Positions 1 to 7,295 of a stretch of DNA of 14,318 nucleotides are shown one piece after another (position 1 is the stretch's first letter; each line of letters starts with the position of its first letter). Under the pieces are notes generated by a model that saw only the letters and a list, made by a program, of their open reading frames with translations, did not search any database and was not told the DNA's origin. The DNA is from Candidatus Aminicenantota bacterium (lineage in GTDB: Bacteria > Acidobacteriota > Aminicenantia > Aminicenantales > Aminicenantaceae). The DNA lies in assembly GCA_016926925.1 (NCBI GenBank), contig JAFGNQ010000292.1, positions 1-14,318 of the forward strand, read 5' to 3'. The translations under genes and the position numbers were made by a program.

Positions 1-137
1 TAATAATTTAATTAAAATAGGAGATCCCTTTGGTATCACTCATATCAATCCTTTGGCTGAACTTTAGTCATAAAACTAATTGTTATGGCTGTAATTATTT
101 CGAGAGTTATGAGTGTTCGGTCGAAACACGGGCTGCT

Positions 138-191
138 CCAAGAAAATAGCATCGCAATTTCAAAGATTGCAAAAAATCGGTCTTTTCTTGG
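138..191. repeat. Nested inverted repeat
   Basis: A perfect 9-base inverted repeat, CCAAGAAAA at 138-146 and TTTTCTTGG at 183-191, encloses a second short one, GCAAT at 154-158 and ATTGC at 166-170. As RNA this would fold into an outer stem carrying an inner hairpin. No protein is encoded across it. Its role is unknown; it may be a structured transcript or a chance pairing in AT-rich DNA. Confidence 0.3.
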
Positions 192-285
192 TTCGCCGGT
201 TGGTGCGCGTTTTATAAATTCATAAGATATGAAATTTAAAGGTGTACTTTTGAACGGTATGCAGGTTAGATCTTGGTTATTAAAT

Positions 286-302
286 GGCAGGAATATCCCG
301 CC
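286..302 (-). terminator. Hairpin, possible bidirectional terminator
   Basis: GGCAGGA (286-292) and TCCCGCC (296-302) form a 7-pair stem, including one G-T pair, around a 3-base loop. On the plus strand it is followed by GG and five T. On the minus strand it is followed by the weaker ATTTAATA. It lies 18 bases past the stop of the minus-strand gene at 321-695, where a terminator would be expected. The T-tract on the minus side is poor, so the call is tentative. Confidence 0.4.
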
Positions 303-320
303 GGTTTTTGACAGCTTGGT

Positions 321-695
321 TTATTTGATCTTCGCGCCCTCCATTTCCATGCCCATGGTGGCAACGATACATTTCGTCACTTTGCCCGACTCGTCCTTGA
401 TGAATTGCAGTTCATAGAATTGGCCGTTAGGGGTATTTACTTCGAATTTCATGTCTTCGCCTTCGACAGGCTCGAGTTCCACTCCGCTCTCGCCCTCGGG
501 GGCACCCCAGAGTTTCCCCTCCTCTACCCAGAATGAAATAATCATGATCTGCCCCTGTACATCGAATTCATAATCTCCGACTAAAGGGGCATACTTCTCT
601 TCTGCTGCAGAGGCAGTCATGGCGAACAGACCGATACTGAGTACAAAGAGGGCTGTCGCACAAATACGGAACATCTTTGCCGTTGATTTATACAC
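321..695 (-). CDS. Small secreted DUF3471-like protein
   Basis: A 124-residue exported protein. The GTG start at 695 is supported by GGGAGG five bases upstream (complement of 701-706). Residues 8-30 are a typical signal peptide ending in ASA-AEE, so cleavage near residue 31 is likely, leaving about 94 residues. The mature part begins YAPLVGDYEF, continues with EEGKLWGAPEGE and ends with DESGKVTKCIVATMGMEMEGAKIK. This order (LVGxYEF, DGKLxxxPxG, FxxDxxGKVTxxxxxxxGxExxAxK) resembles DUF3471, a small beta-barrel domain normally attached to the C-terminus of beta-lactamase-type serine hydrolases. Here it stands alone. No catalytic residues are evident; it may bind a ligand or modulate a partner in the periplasm. 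It is divergent from the amidohydrolase gene. The family call comes from recalled motifs. Confidence 0.7.
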   Translation of the reverse strand: MYKSTAKMFRICATALFVLSIGLFAMTASAAEEKYAPLVGDYEFDVQGQIMIISFWVEEGKLWGAPEGESGVELEPVEGEDMKFEVNTPNGQFYELQFIKDESGKVTKCIVATMGMEMEGAKIK

Positions 696-885
696 TCCGA
701 CCTCCCATTCGATTTAGATTCGATATATTTTACGTTATTCGTGAAAGAAAGTTCCATCTAATAAATCCGAATTTTTCAAAAAATATCGATGCGTGCTTTA
801 TTATTTTAATCCGCTTTATGACCTGGCGATTCGATCTTTGTGGAGTCGAACAGATACACTCTCAGCAGTGTTCCCGATAATAGTC

Positions 886-914
886 TTGTCATCAAATTCG
901 AGATGTTTTATATT
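886..914 (+). promoter_or_regulatory. Sigma-70-type promoter for the amidohydrolase
   Basis: TTGTCA at 886-891 and TATATT at 909-914 each match the consensus hexamer at five of six bases and are 17 bases apart. Transcription would begin near 921, about 40 bases before the ATG at 962. AGGAGG at 949-954 lies seven bases before that ATG. Confidence 0.6.
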
Positions 915-961
915 GAGACCAGACCATCCCAAACAATTAAGATCCCTTAGGAGGATTCGGC

Positions 962-2251
962 ATGCGAAAAAAAACAGCGGCATTTCTAAGCATCATTACC
1001 ATAGCGTTACTGGCTTCAATGCTCGGTGCGGTTGAGATAACGGTCATCAAAGCCGGAAAGCTTATCGATCCGGCAGAGGCAGCTGTCCGCGATAATATCA
1101 TCATCCTTATCGAGGGAAATACCATCAAGGAAATGGGCCCGGACGTCAAAATTCCGGAGAACGCCAATATCATCGATTTATCCGGATGTACGGTGCTGCC
1201 GGGTCTTTTCGATTGCCACACTCATCTGTGCCAGATGATTCCCGTTAAAGGAACAGGAGGCTATGGTTTTACTGCCCACTATCTTCTAAAAACGACACCC
1301 GACAGGGCTTTGCAGGGCGTTGAGAATGGTCGAACCTTTCTTGAATCCGGGTTCACGACAGTGCGCGATGTGGGAAATGCAGGGCACTATGCAGATGTCG
1401 CATTGAAGCAGGCCATCGATCAAGAAAAATTTCCAGGTCCCAATATGTTGGTCACAGGAAAGATCATCGCTCCGATGGGAGGTCAGCTCCATGTTAACTT
1501 TGAAAACCTGCGGCATCCCGATATCGACTACATCGAAGCCGATACGCGCGATGAAATGAAGAAAGGCATAAGACAAAACCTGCATCTCGGAGCAGACTGG
1601 ATCAAGATCGTCGTCGATGACCAGCGCTACATCTACTCGGCCGATGACATCCGTTTCATAGTTGAGGAAGCGGCCAAAGCCGGTGTCAAGGTTTGCGCCC
1701 ACTGTGTGACGGAACAAGGAGCGAGAAATGCCATCGAAGGAGGACTCGCTTCGATAGAACATGGTTTCGTTATGAGCAATGAAGCGTTGAAGATGGCTAA
1801 GGAAAAAGGAGTCTGGCTCTGCGGGACGGATTTTTCCAGGGAAATCTGGGGGGTGTATGGCAGCATGTCGTACTATCCCGAGACTGTTGACCGTTTCAAA
1901 TCATTCTATCCCAAGATCGTTGACCGCCTGAAGAGGGCTTACAAAATCGGAGTTAAAATGGCTTTCGGCTCGGATATCGTCGTCGAAGTTCCCGGGCACA
2001 CTAGGGGAAGTGCCGCACTTACGCTTCTTGATACCTGGCTCGATGCCGAAATACCGCCGGCAGATATTCTCCGGGCAATGACGACAAACGCGGCTGAAAT
2101 GCTCGAAATGGACAAGATAAGAGGCTGTATCAAATCAGGAATGCGAGCCGATATCATCGCAACACCCGATAATCCCTTAGAAAACATCAAGACACTGCGT
2201 GCCGTTAAATTCGTTATGAAAGACGGTAAGGTTTATAAACACGAAAAATGA
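962..2251 (+). CDS. Exported metal-dependent amidohydrolase (imidazolonepropionase/Xaa-Pro dipeptidase-like)
   Basis: A 429-residue amidohydrolase-superfamily enzyme (TIM barrel flanked by a small beta domain), likely hydrolysing a dipeptide, cyclic amide or related C-N bond. Residues 1-23 are a basic-start signal peptide ending near LGA, so it should act outside the cytoplasm. The metal site is complete: HTH at 86-88 in FDCHTHL, Lys215 in ADWIKIV (candidate bridging lysine), His247 in CAHC, His267 in IEHGF and Asp338 in FGSD. The C-terminal segment GMRADIIATPDNPLENI is typical of the imidazolonepropionase-like/prolidase branch (COG1228). The ATG is fixed by AGGAGG seven bases upstream, and a promoter lies at 886-914. 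The 184-base gap to the next gene contains another promoter, so it may be its own unit. Substrate cannot be read from sequence; prolidase-like dipeptidase is the best guess. Confidence 0.88.
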   Translation: MRKKTAAFLSIITIALLASMLGAVEITVIKAGKLIDPAEAAVRDNIIILIEGNTIKEMGPDVKIPENANIIDLSGCTVLPGLFDCHTHLCQMIPVKGTGGYGFTAHYLLKTTPDRALQGVENGRTFLESGFTTVRDVGNAGHYADVALKQAIDQEKFPGPNMLVTGKIIAPMGGQLHVNFENLRHPDIDYIEADTRDEMKKGIRQNLHLGADWIKIVVDDQRYIYSADDIRFIVEEAAKAGVKVCAHCVTEQGARNAIEGGLASIEHGFVMSNEALKMAKEKGVWLCGTDFSREIWGVYGSMSYYPETVDRFKSFYPKIVDRLKRAYKIGVKMAFGSDIVVEVPGHTRGSAALTLLDTWLDAEIPPADILRAMTTNAAEMLEMDKIRGCIKSGMRADIIATPDNPLENIKTLRAVKFVMKDGKVYKHEK

Positions 2252-2371
2252 ATGCATATGCTTTTTTCAATGGGCAACCCTAGTTTGCCATAAACCCCGG
2301 TGATTTTTTTTAAATACCAAGGTCAATTTGTGCCTTTTTAGCGGCTCACTAAAGGGGCTTTCACCCTTATG

Positions 2372-2400
2372 CTTACGTCACCGAATAAATAATGTATAAT
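2372..2400 (+). promoter_or_regulatory. Candidate promoter of the seven-kilobase operon
   Basis: TATAAT at 2395-2400 is a full-consensus -10 box. CTTACG at 2372-2377, 17 bases upstream, is a weak -35 (three of six). Transcription would start near 2407, about 29 bases before the ATG at 2436. The gap 2252-2371 holds short imperfect hairpins (for example GGCAA/TTGCC near 2273-2292) followed by a T-run near 2306, a possible weak terminator for the preceding gene. Confidence 0.45.
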
Positions 2401-2435
2401 ACTGCTTTCAACGAATTTTGTTGAGAGGAGCCAAA

Positions 2436-3707
2436 ATGAAACCTAGGAAAAAATGTATCCGGATATGTCTTTTGGGGCTGTTCATCACAGCAACAACCAT
2501 CTCGGTCCTGTCCCTCAGCTTCAAATCCGAGCTGTCGGATTTGGATGATTTCATTCTGGAAAGGCTGCCAACCAACCACGTCCCCGGTCTTTCAGCTTGT
2601 ATTGTCATCAAGGACAAACTCGTGTGGGCAAAGGGTTTCGGCTGGGCGGACGTCGAGAAAAAGATCCCTATGTCTGCGGATACGATTCAAAACATCGGTT
2701 CCATATCGAAAACCGTAACCGCGACGGCAATCATGCAGCTTTGGGAAAAAGGCAGGTTCAAACTCGATGACGACGTTAACGAGCAGCTCCCGTTCCAAGT
2801 CCGAAATCCCAATTTCCCGGATGTCCCCATCACCTACCGCCAGCTCCTGACACATAAATCTTCCATCAAAGACGGCCCTGCTTATGGAGAGAGCTACGCC
2901 TGCGGAGATCCCAAGATCTCTCTCAAAGATTGGATTCAAGGATATCTGAAGCCTCAAGGCAAATACTTCAACAAAGAGGAAAATTTTCACATTTGGAAAC
3001 CGGGAACGGAAGAACCACAAAAGGGGCCGCGGGCTTACACAAATGTAGGTTTCGGCCTGTTGGGTTATCTCGTTGAAGTCATATCCGGCGAGGATTTTGC
3101 CGGATACTGCAAAAAGCACATCTTCGAGCCTCTGGGAATGACGCACACAGGCTGGATGCTCGCAGACATCGACGTGAACAATCATGCCGTGCCCTACACG
3201 TACATTTCGGAAGATTCCAAAATGCCGGAAGAGCTGACCTTTGAATCATTCCTTCCCCGGTACGGAGCGGACAAACAGTCCATTACAAGAGGGGAGCTCT
3301 TCCCACACTGTCTTTACAGCTTCCCTAACTACCCTGATGGCTTGATCAGGACGAGCGTAAACGAGCTCTCGCGGTTTTTACGGGTGTACCTGAATGAGGG
3401 AACCTTCGAAGGCAAACAGGTATTGAAAAAAGAAACGGTTCAGAGCATGCTCTCCGAAAACCACTATGGCCGCGGATTGTGCTGGTATCCGATGATGCGC
3501 AAAAACGATGAGATAGTTTGGGGTCACGGCGGGGGAGATCCAGGGATAGCGACCCAGATGCAATTTCTACAGAAAGACGGTTTGGGGGTGATCATCTTTT
3601 TCAACTGTGACAATCCGGGAAAAGCTTATGGAGAGATCATCAAGCGGCTCTTTGAAGAAGCTGCGAATCTTATAGAAGAAGCATCGAGTCCTCCATCTGG
3701 TTTTTAA
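2436..3707 (+). CDS. Exported serine hydrolase, beta-lactamase/penicillin-binding fold
   Basis: A 423-residue class C beta-lactamase-like serine hydrolase (PF00144, COG1680). The start at 2436 is preferred over in-frame TTG codons at 2418 and 2421 because AGAGGAG (2424-2430) sits five bases before it. Residues 8-28 are hydrophobic after a basic start: a signal peptide or anchor. Catalytic motifs are all present: SISK with nucleophile Ser89 and Lys92, YTN at 201-203, and HGGG at 364-367 in the place of KTG. Family members include D-aminopeptidases, esterases, DD-peptidases and the Bacillus exo-muramyl-L-alanine amidase AmiE. Unlike many relatives it has no C-terminal DUF3471 barrel; a DUF3471-like protein is encoded separately at 321-695. 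It is probably first gene of an operon reaching 9841. Precise substrate is unknown. Confidence 0.88.
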   Translation: MKPRKKCIRICLLGLFITATTISVLSLSFKSELSDLDDFILERLPTNHVPGLSACIVIKDKLVWAKGFGWADVEKKIPMSADTIQNIGSISKTVTATAIMQLWEKGRFKLDDDVNEQLPFQVRNPNFPDVPITYRQLLTHKSSIKDGPAYGESYACGDPKISLKDWIQGYLKPQGKYFNKEENFHIWKPGTEEPQKGPRAYTNVGFGLLGYLVEVISGEDFAGYCKKHIFEPLGMTHTGWMLADIDVNNHAVPYTYISEDSKMPEELTFESFLPRYGADKQSITRGELFPHCLYSFPNYPDGLIRTSVNELSRFLRVYLNEGTFEGKQVLKKETVQSMLSENHYGRGLCWYPMMRKNDEIVWGHGGGDPGIATQMQFLQKDGLGVIIFFNCDNPGKAYGEIIKRLFEEAANLIEEASSPPSGF

Positions 3708-3753
3708 GAGATTCCGTAAGCGAAAAAAAAGCATAAGAAAAATTTATCATAAA

Positions 3754-4446
3754 GTGGAATCCAAAATAAGGCATGAGGCGAAAATATCTTTCAACTCCCG
3801 ATGGATGTTTCCGAAAGCTATCCTGTTCGGCATTGTTATCATCTCATTTCAACTTTTAGGATTCGTTTCCACCGGCAGCTCGTTCGTGAGACAAGAAAAT
3901 CGCCGTATACAGCCGATCGACCGAAAGACTCTCATCTGCTATGAATTCTTCTCCCCTTTCGAAGAAATCGACAGGGAAAGCCTCCAGAACATCAAGCAAC
4001 GTGCCGTCGGTGTCTATGGAGAATACAGACGGAGCTATAAACCGGGGCATCATCATGCCGGACTCGATTTGGAAGGGACTTTCAACGAAAAAGTGTATGC
4101 CATCGGATACGGTTGGGTTGTCCGGGTTTTCAGGGAATTTCCGCACCGTTCGGTCATCGTCGAACACCGCCTTCCCGACAACGGCATATTCTATTCTATG
4201 TACGTTCATATCGAGGACATCCAGGTTCAAGTCGGCGATTGGGTGGATGAACAGACACACCTTGCACGGCTTTTTAATGAAGACGAACTGAAAGCAGCAG
4301 ATTTCGGCACACCCAACCATCTGCATTTGGAAATCCGGAAGAGTTTAGCAGACCGGGGAAACGCCAGCTACGCCAGCATGTCCATGCAGGCACTCAACAA
4401 ATTTTGTCAAGATCCGATGAAATTTTTTGAAAATCATCTGAAATAG
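3754..4446 (+). CDS. Membrane-anchored M23 (LytM-type) peptidase
   Basis: A 230-residue protein with an N-terminal hydrophobic segment (about residues 20-40) that should anchor or export it, followed by an M23 zinc-peptidase domain (about 85-195). All expected ligands are visible: His101 and Asp105 in HAGLDL, His152 in YVHI, and the HLH pair His189/His191 in NHLHLEI. The GxVxxV and VGDWV turns of the LytM fold are also present, so it is probably active rather than a degenerate LytM factor. Family members cut peptide cross-links in peptidoglycan. The GTG at 3754 has no strong ribosome site; Met18 (3805) is another possible start but would remove the basic N-terminal flank. It begins 46 bases after the serine hydrolase and ends 17 bases before the next gene, consistent with co-transcription. 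Confidence 0.8.
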   Translation: MESKIRHEAKISFNSRWMFPKAILFGIVIISFQLLGFVSTGSSFVRQENRRIQPIDRKTLICYEFFSPFEEIDRESLQNIKQRAVGVYGEYRRSYKPGHHHAGLDLEGTFNEKVYAIGYGWVVRVFREFPHRSVIVEHRLPDNGIFYSMYVHIEDIQVQVGDWVDEQTHLARLFNEDELKAADFGTPNHLHLEIRKSLADRGNASYASMSMQALNKFCQDPMKFFENHLK

Positions 4447-4463
4447 AAACCGAAGGGGAAATC

Positions 4464-5159
4464 ATGTCCAACGTTCAAGATATTCTCGAAAAGTTAAAGG
4501 AAAAAGCCCGGCCGGATCAGGTCGAAGGAATGGCGCGTTACGGTATGACATCTGAAGGAAGGATGGGCGTATCAGTGCCGGACATGCGGAAGCTCGCAAA
4601 AGAATTGGGTAAGAACCACAAACTTGCTCTCGAATTGTGGAAAACAGGCATACCCGAAGCTAAAATCATGGCTTCCATGATCGGTGAGTTTGAAAAGCTG
4701 ACCGAAGTTCAGATGGAAAGCTGGGTGAAGGATTTCGATTCATGGGATGTCTGCGACCAAGTATGCACGAACCTCTTTGATAAAACGCCGCTTGTATGGA
4801 AAAAAATTCTCGACTGGTCGGAAAGGGAAGAGGAATTCGTCAAACGTGCCGCCTTTGCCCTGATCGCGTGTTTAGCAGTGCATGACAAGTCGGCTGCGGA
4901 TGAACATTTTATAGATTTGTTTCCTGTGATCAAGCGGGAATCCAAGGATGAGCGGAATTTCGTGAAAAAAGCTGTCAATTGGGCCCTCCGTCACATCGGC
5001 AAGAGAAACTCAAACCTGAACAGAGCGGCGATAAAGCTCGCCACAAAAATATATCGGATTGATTCCAAAGCCGCCCGCTGGATCGCTTCGGATGCCATCC
5101 GCGAACTTAAAAGTGATTCTGTTCAAAACAGACTCAAGAGAAAAAATAAATCAATTTAA
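4464..5159 (+). CDS. DNA alkylation repair protein, AlkD-like HEAT-repeat glycosylase
   Basis: A 231-residue all-helical protein of the DNA_alkylation_repair family (PF08713, COG4912), which excises 3-methyl- and 7-methylpurines using HEAT-like repeats. Trp94 and Asp98 in SWDVCDQ have the same spacing as the catalytic Trp109/Asp113 recalled for Bacillus cereus AlkD. Trp173 in AVNWALRHIGKRN corresponds to the later conserved tryptophan, and the Arg in VKRAAF (128) is a candidate for the DNA-facing arginine. The C-terminus is very basic. AAGGGGAAAT precedes the ATG. It is cytoplasmic and sits in the middle of an operon otherwise made of hydrolase, sugar-phosphate and transport genes, with 17-base gaps on both sides. 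Its job there is unclear, and it may simply be carried along. Confidence 0.9.
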   Translation: MSNVQDILEKLKEKARPDQVEGMARYGMTSEGRMGVSVPDMRKLAKELGKNHKLALELWKTGIPEAKIMASMIGEFEKLTEVQMESWVKDFDSWDVCDQVCTNLFDKTPLVWKKILDWSEREEEFVKRAAFALIACLAVHDKSAADEHFIDLFPVIKRESKDERNFVKKAVNWALRHIGKRNSNLNRAAIKLATKIYRIDSKAARWIASDAIRELKSDSVQNRLKRKNKSI

Positions 5160-5176
5160 GTCAATATAAATATAAT

Positions 5177-7258
5177 ATGAGGAATTTTGGACGAAAAGTG
5201 AGTGAAAAAGCCGGTTCAATCCTCACCCTGGTGGATATCAAATCCGCACCTCGATCAGAAGACTTTGTTCAGCACAAACAGCAATTTCAGCTTCACAAAC
5301 TATGCACCGAGCAGCGTCATCCTAAAACTTGGAACCTGAGCTCAACAATTAAAGCCAGTGTCCTTGATGGATTAAGCCAAATTCTTGCCGTCGATGCCGA
5401 CATATCTGAAAAATTCCAAAGAATGGCTCAGGACAGCTCGCTGCTGGAGCAAGCAGCGCTCGCAGTCTATCAGAGCATAATGCAGAGAAAAAAGATATTT
5501 ATCTACGGATGCGGATCTACAGGCCGCTTAGCCAAACAGATGGAAAGCACGCTCTGGCGGCCTTTCTGGAGGAAGGTCAAGGACAGCCGTTATTGGGAGA
5601 AATTAAAGAGGACAGTTCCCGATGATATCGAAGATCGGCTCATAGGAGAGATGACGGGGGGTGACCGGGCACTTATCAGCGCACTCGAGGGTTTTGAAGA
5701 TCTGGAGGTTGTGGGGAGACTTCAGCTCAAAGAAAGAAACGTGGAACAGGGGGACTGCGTGTTCGCCGTCACCGAAGGAGGAGAGACGTCGTCTGTAATC
5801 GGAGCGATCAAGGCAGCCCTGGATCAATATGGAGAGTTGTCGCACGCAAAGATCGAAGAAGCAGGAAAACATCTTTATTTCATATACAACAATCCTGATG
5901 ACGATCTTATGTCACTGGAGCGGAGTCGATCTGTTATCGGAAATCCCGCCATCACCAAGATCAATCTGACAACGGGTCCTCAGGCAATCGCTGGATCCAC
6001 CCGAATGCAGGCGACCACATCCGAGACATTCGTTGTAGGCAGCATTTTGGAGGCAGGCATTTTTCGAATATTACGGAATTTCCTGACAGAAGAAGACCTG
6101 AAAGAATTGGGCTTCGCGAGGGAAGAGCGGATAAAGGACAAACTGCAGTATTTCGATGCTATTCGAAGAATGCTGGCAAATCAACTTCCGGATATTGCCA
6201 GGTTCACGGCTCTTGAATCCGAAATCTACAAAAAAAATCACCGTGCCACTTACTTTGCCAAAAAAGCTCTGATCACTGTCTTTGTCGATTGTGCCGAGAG
6301 AAGTCCCACTTTTCACCTGCATCCCCTGGATACGGTCTTTGAAAAGAACAGAAAATGCTGGCTGCAGGTCTGGACTGAGGCGAAGGATTGTGATCAAGCC
6401 TGGTTTAATTTTTTGGGCCGGAGATTTCACGGATTGGCTGAAGATTTTTACAAACCTGTTTTTGCAGAACAAATCGACGACGCCTATCTTCGGAAAGCCG
6501 CACTCATGAGTCTCACTATGGCCGGTGAGGCTCAAAAGCAGCTGTATGATTTTTCCTTCTCTCAGGAAAATATGGCAGCACATGGACCTCGAAAACACGA
6601 TCTGGGAGTCCTGGTGTGTGTGGATGAAGAGATAGAAGAACTCAATCACCCCCGCTCATCTGTTTGCCGATTCATAAAGTCAGTTAAGAAAAGGGGTGCC
6701 CCTATTGTCTTGATCATGGTCGGTGAAACACAGTCTCGACGAGTGGAAGCCATGATAAATCGATTGCCATTGGAAAGGGAAGACGATATTGTTGTTTCCA
6801 TCGATATGCACCAAAGCAAGGATCCGTTGGGGCTGAAAAAGCAAACAATCCTTAAGATTCTGCTGAATGCGCATTCGACAGGAGTCATGGCCGCGTTGGG
6901 CCGTGTCGTCGGGAATACAATGACCAATGTCAACCCCAGCAACCTCAAACTCATAGGAAGAGCGACCTCCCTTATCATAAGCCATGTGAATGATGTCCTC
7001 TCTCAGCAGGAATGGATTCAAAAATACGGCGGCAAGGAACCCATCACTTATGCAGAAGCGAATGCAGTGCTGTTTGCCGCCCTGGATTTTGTTGCGGCGC
7101 ACGGCAGCCAAACGAGCGAAGTCGAACTGTCCATCATAAGAATCCTGGAATCCCTGCGAACGAAGGAGTGTATATCCTGGGAAGCGGCTCTCTCCATTGC
7201 CACATCCGACGGACTTGAGAATTACCTTGAGAGGTTGAATCCGGCTTTGAGATCTTAA
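5177..7258 (+). CDS. Large double-SIS protein of the MurQ/GCKR family
   Basis: A 693-residue cytoplasmic protein with two sugar isomerase (SIS) domains. The first half follows N-acetylmuramic acid 6-phosphate etherase MurQ: IFIYGCGSTGRL (107-118), TGGDRALISALEGFEDL (160-176), DCVFAVTEGGETSSVI (193-208) and AIAGSTRMQATTSETF (270-285). About 280 residues follow, including a second SIS-like segment (about 475-545), before the family tail STGVMAALGRVVGNTM (567-582) with SNLKLIGRA. MurQ is near 300 residues; this length and order match eukaryotic glucokinase regulatory protein (GCKR). Glu174 matches MurQ Glu114, but the position of MurQ Glu83 is Thr125 (a Glu occurs at 123), so etherase activity is uncertain. 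The ATG lacks a clear ribosome site; a GTG at 5198 is possible. It probably binds or converts an amino-sugar or hexose phosphate. It lies 17 bases after the alkylation gene and 37 before the symporter. Confidence 0.82.
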   Translation: MRNFGRKVSEKAGSILTLVDIKSAPRSEDFVQHKQQFQLHKLCTEQRHPKTWNLSSTIKASVLDGLSQILAVDADISEKFQRMAQDSSLLEQAALAVYQSIMQRKKIFIYGCGSTGRLAKQMESTLWRPFWRKVKDSRYWEKLKRTVPDDIEDRLIGEMTGGDRALISALEGFEDLEVVGRLQLKERNVEQGDCVFAVTEGGETSSVIGAIKAALDQYGELSHAKIEEAGKHLYFIYNNPDDDLMSLERSRSVIGNPAITKINLTTGPQAIAGSTRMQATTSETFVVGSILEAGIFRILRNFLTEEDLKELGFAREERIKDKLQYFDAIRRMLANQLPDIARFTALESEIYKKNHRATYFAKKALITVFVDCAERSPTFHLHPLDTVFEKNRKCWLQVWTEAKDCDQAWFNFLGRRFHGLAEDFYKPVFAEQIDDAYLRKAALMSLTMAGEAQKQLYDFSFSQENMAAHGPRKHDLGVLVCVDEEIEELNHPRSSVCRFIKSVKKRGAPIVLIMVGETQSRRVEAMINRLPLEREDDIVVSIDMHQSKDPLGLKKQTILKILLNAHSTGVMAALGRVVGNTMTNVNPSNLKLIGRATSLIISHVNDVLSQQEWIQKYGGKEPITYAEANAVLFAALDFVAAHGSQTSEVELSIIRILESLRTKECISWEAALSIATSDGLENYLERLNPALRS

Positions 7259-7295
7259 TCTCGATATTTTTCATTCGAAATAAGAGCAGATATAA

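Larger units (their letters stand above)
1..320. other. Non-coding left flank
   Basis: No convincing coding region is seen here. The stretch is AT-rich. Short open frames, such as one starting near 229, run into the antisense of the next gene and have no ribosome site or recognisable protein features. It contains a nested inverted repeat (138-191) and a terminator-like hairpin (286-302), both listed separately. It could be the downstream end of the minus-strand gene's transcript plus the flank of a gene outside the window. Confidence 0.5.

Noticed and set aside
5603..7111. Several minus-strand open frames inside the SIS gene
   Set aside because: They mirror the coding frame of a well-supported protein, and none shows a recognisable domain or ribosome site.
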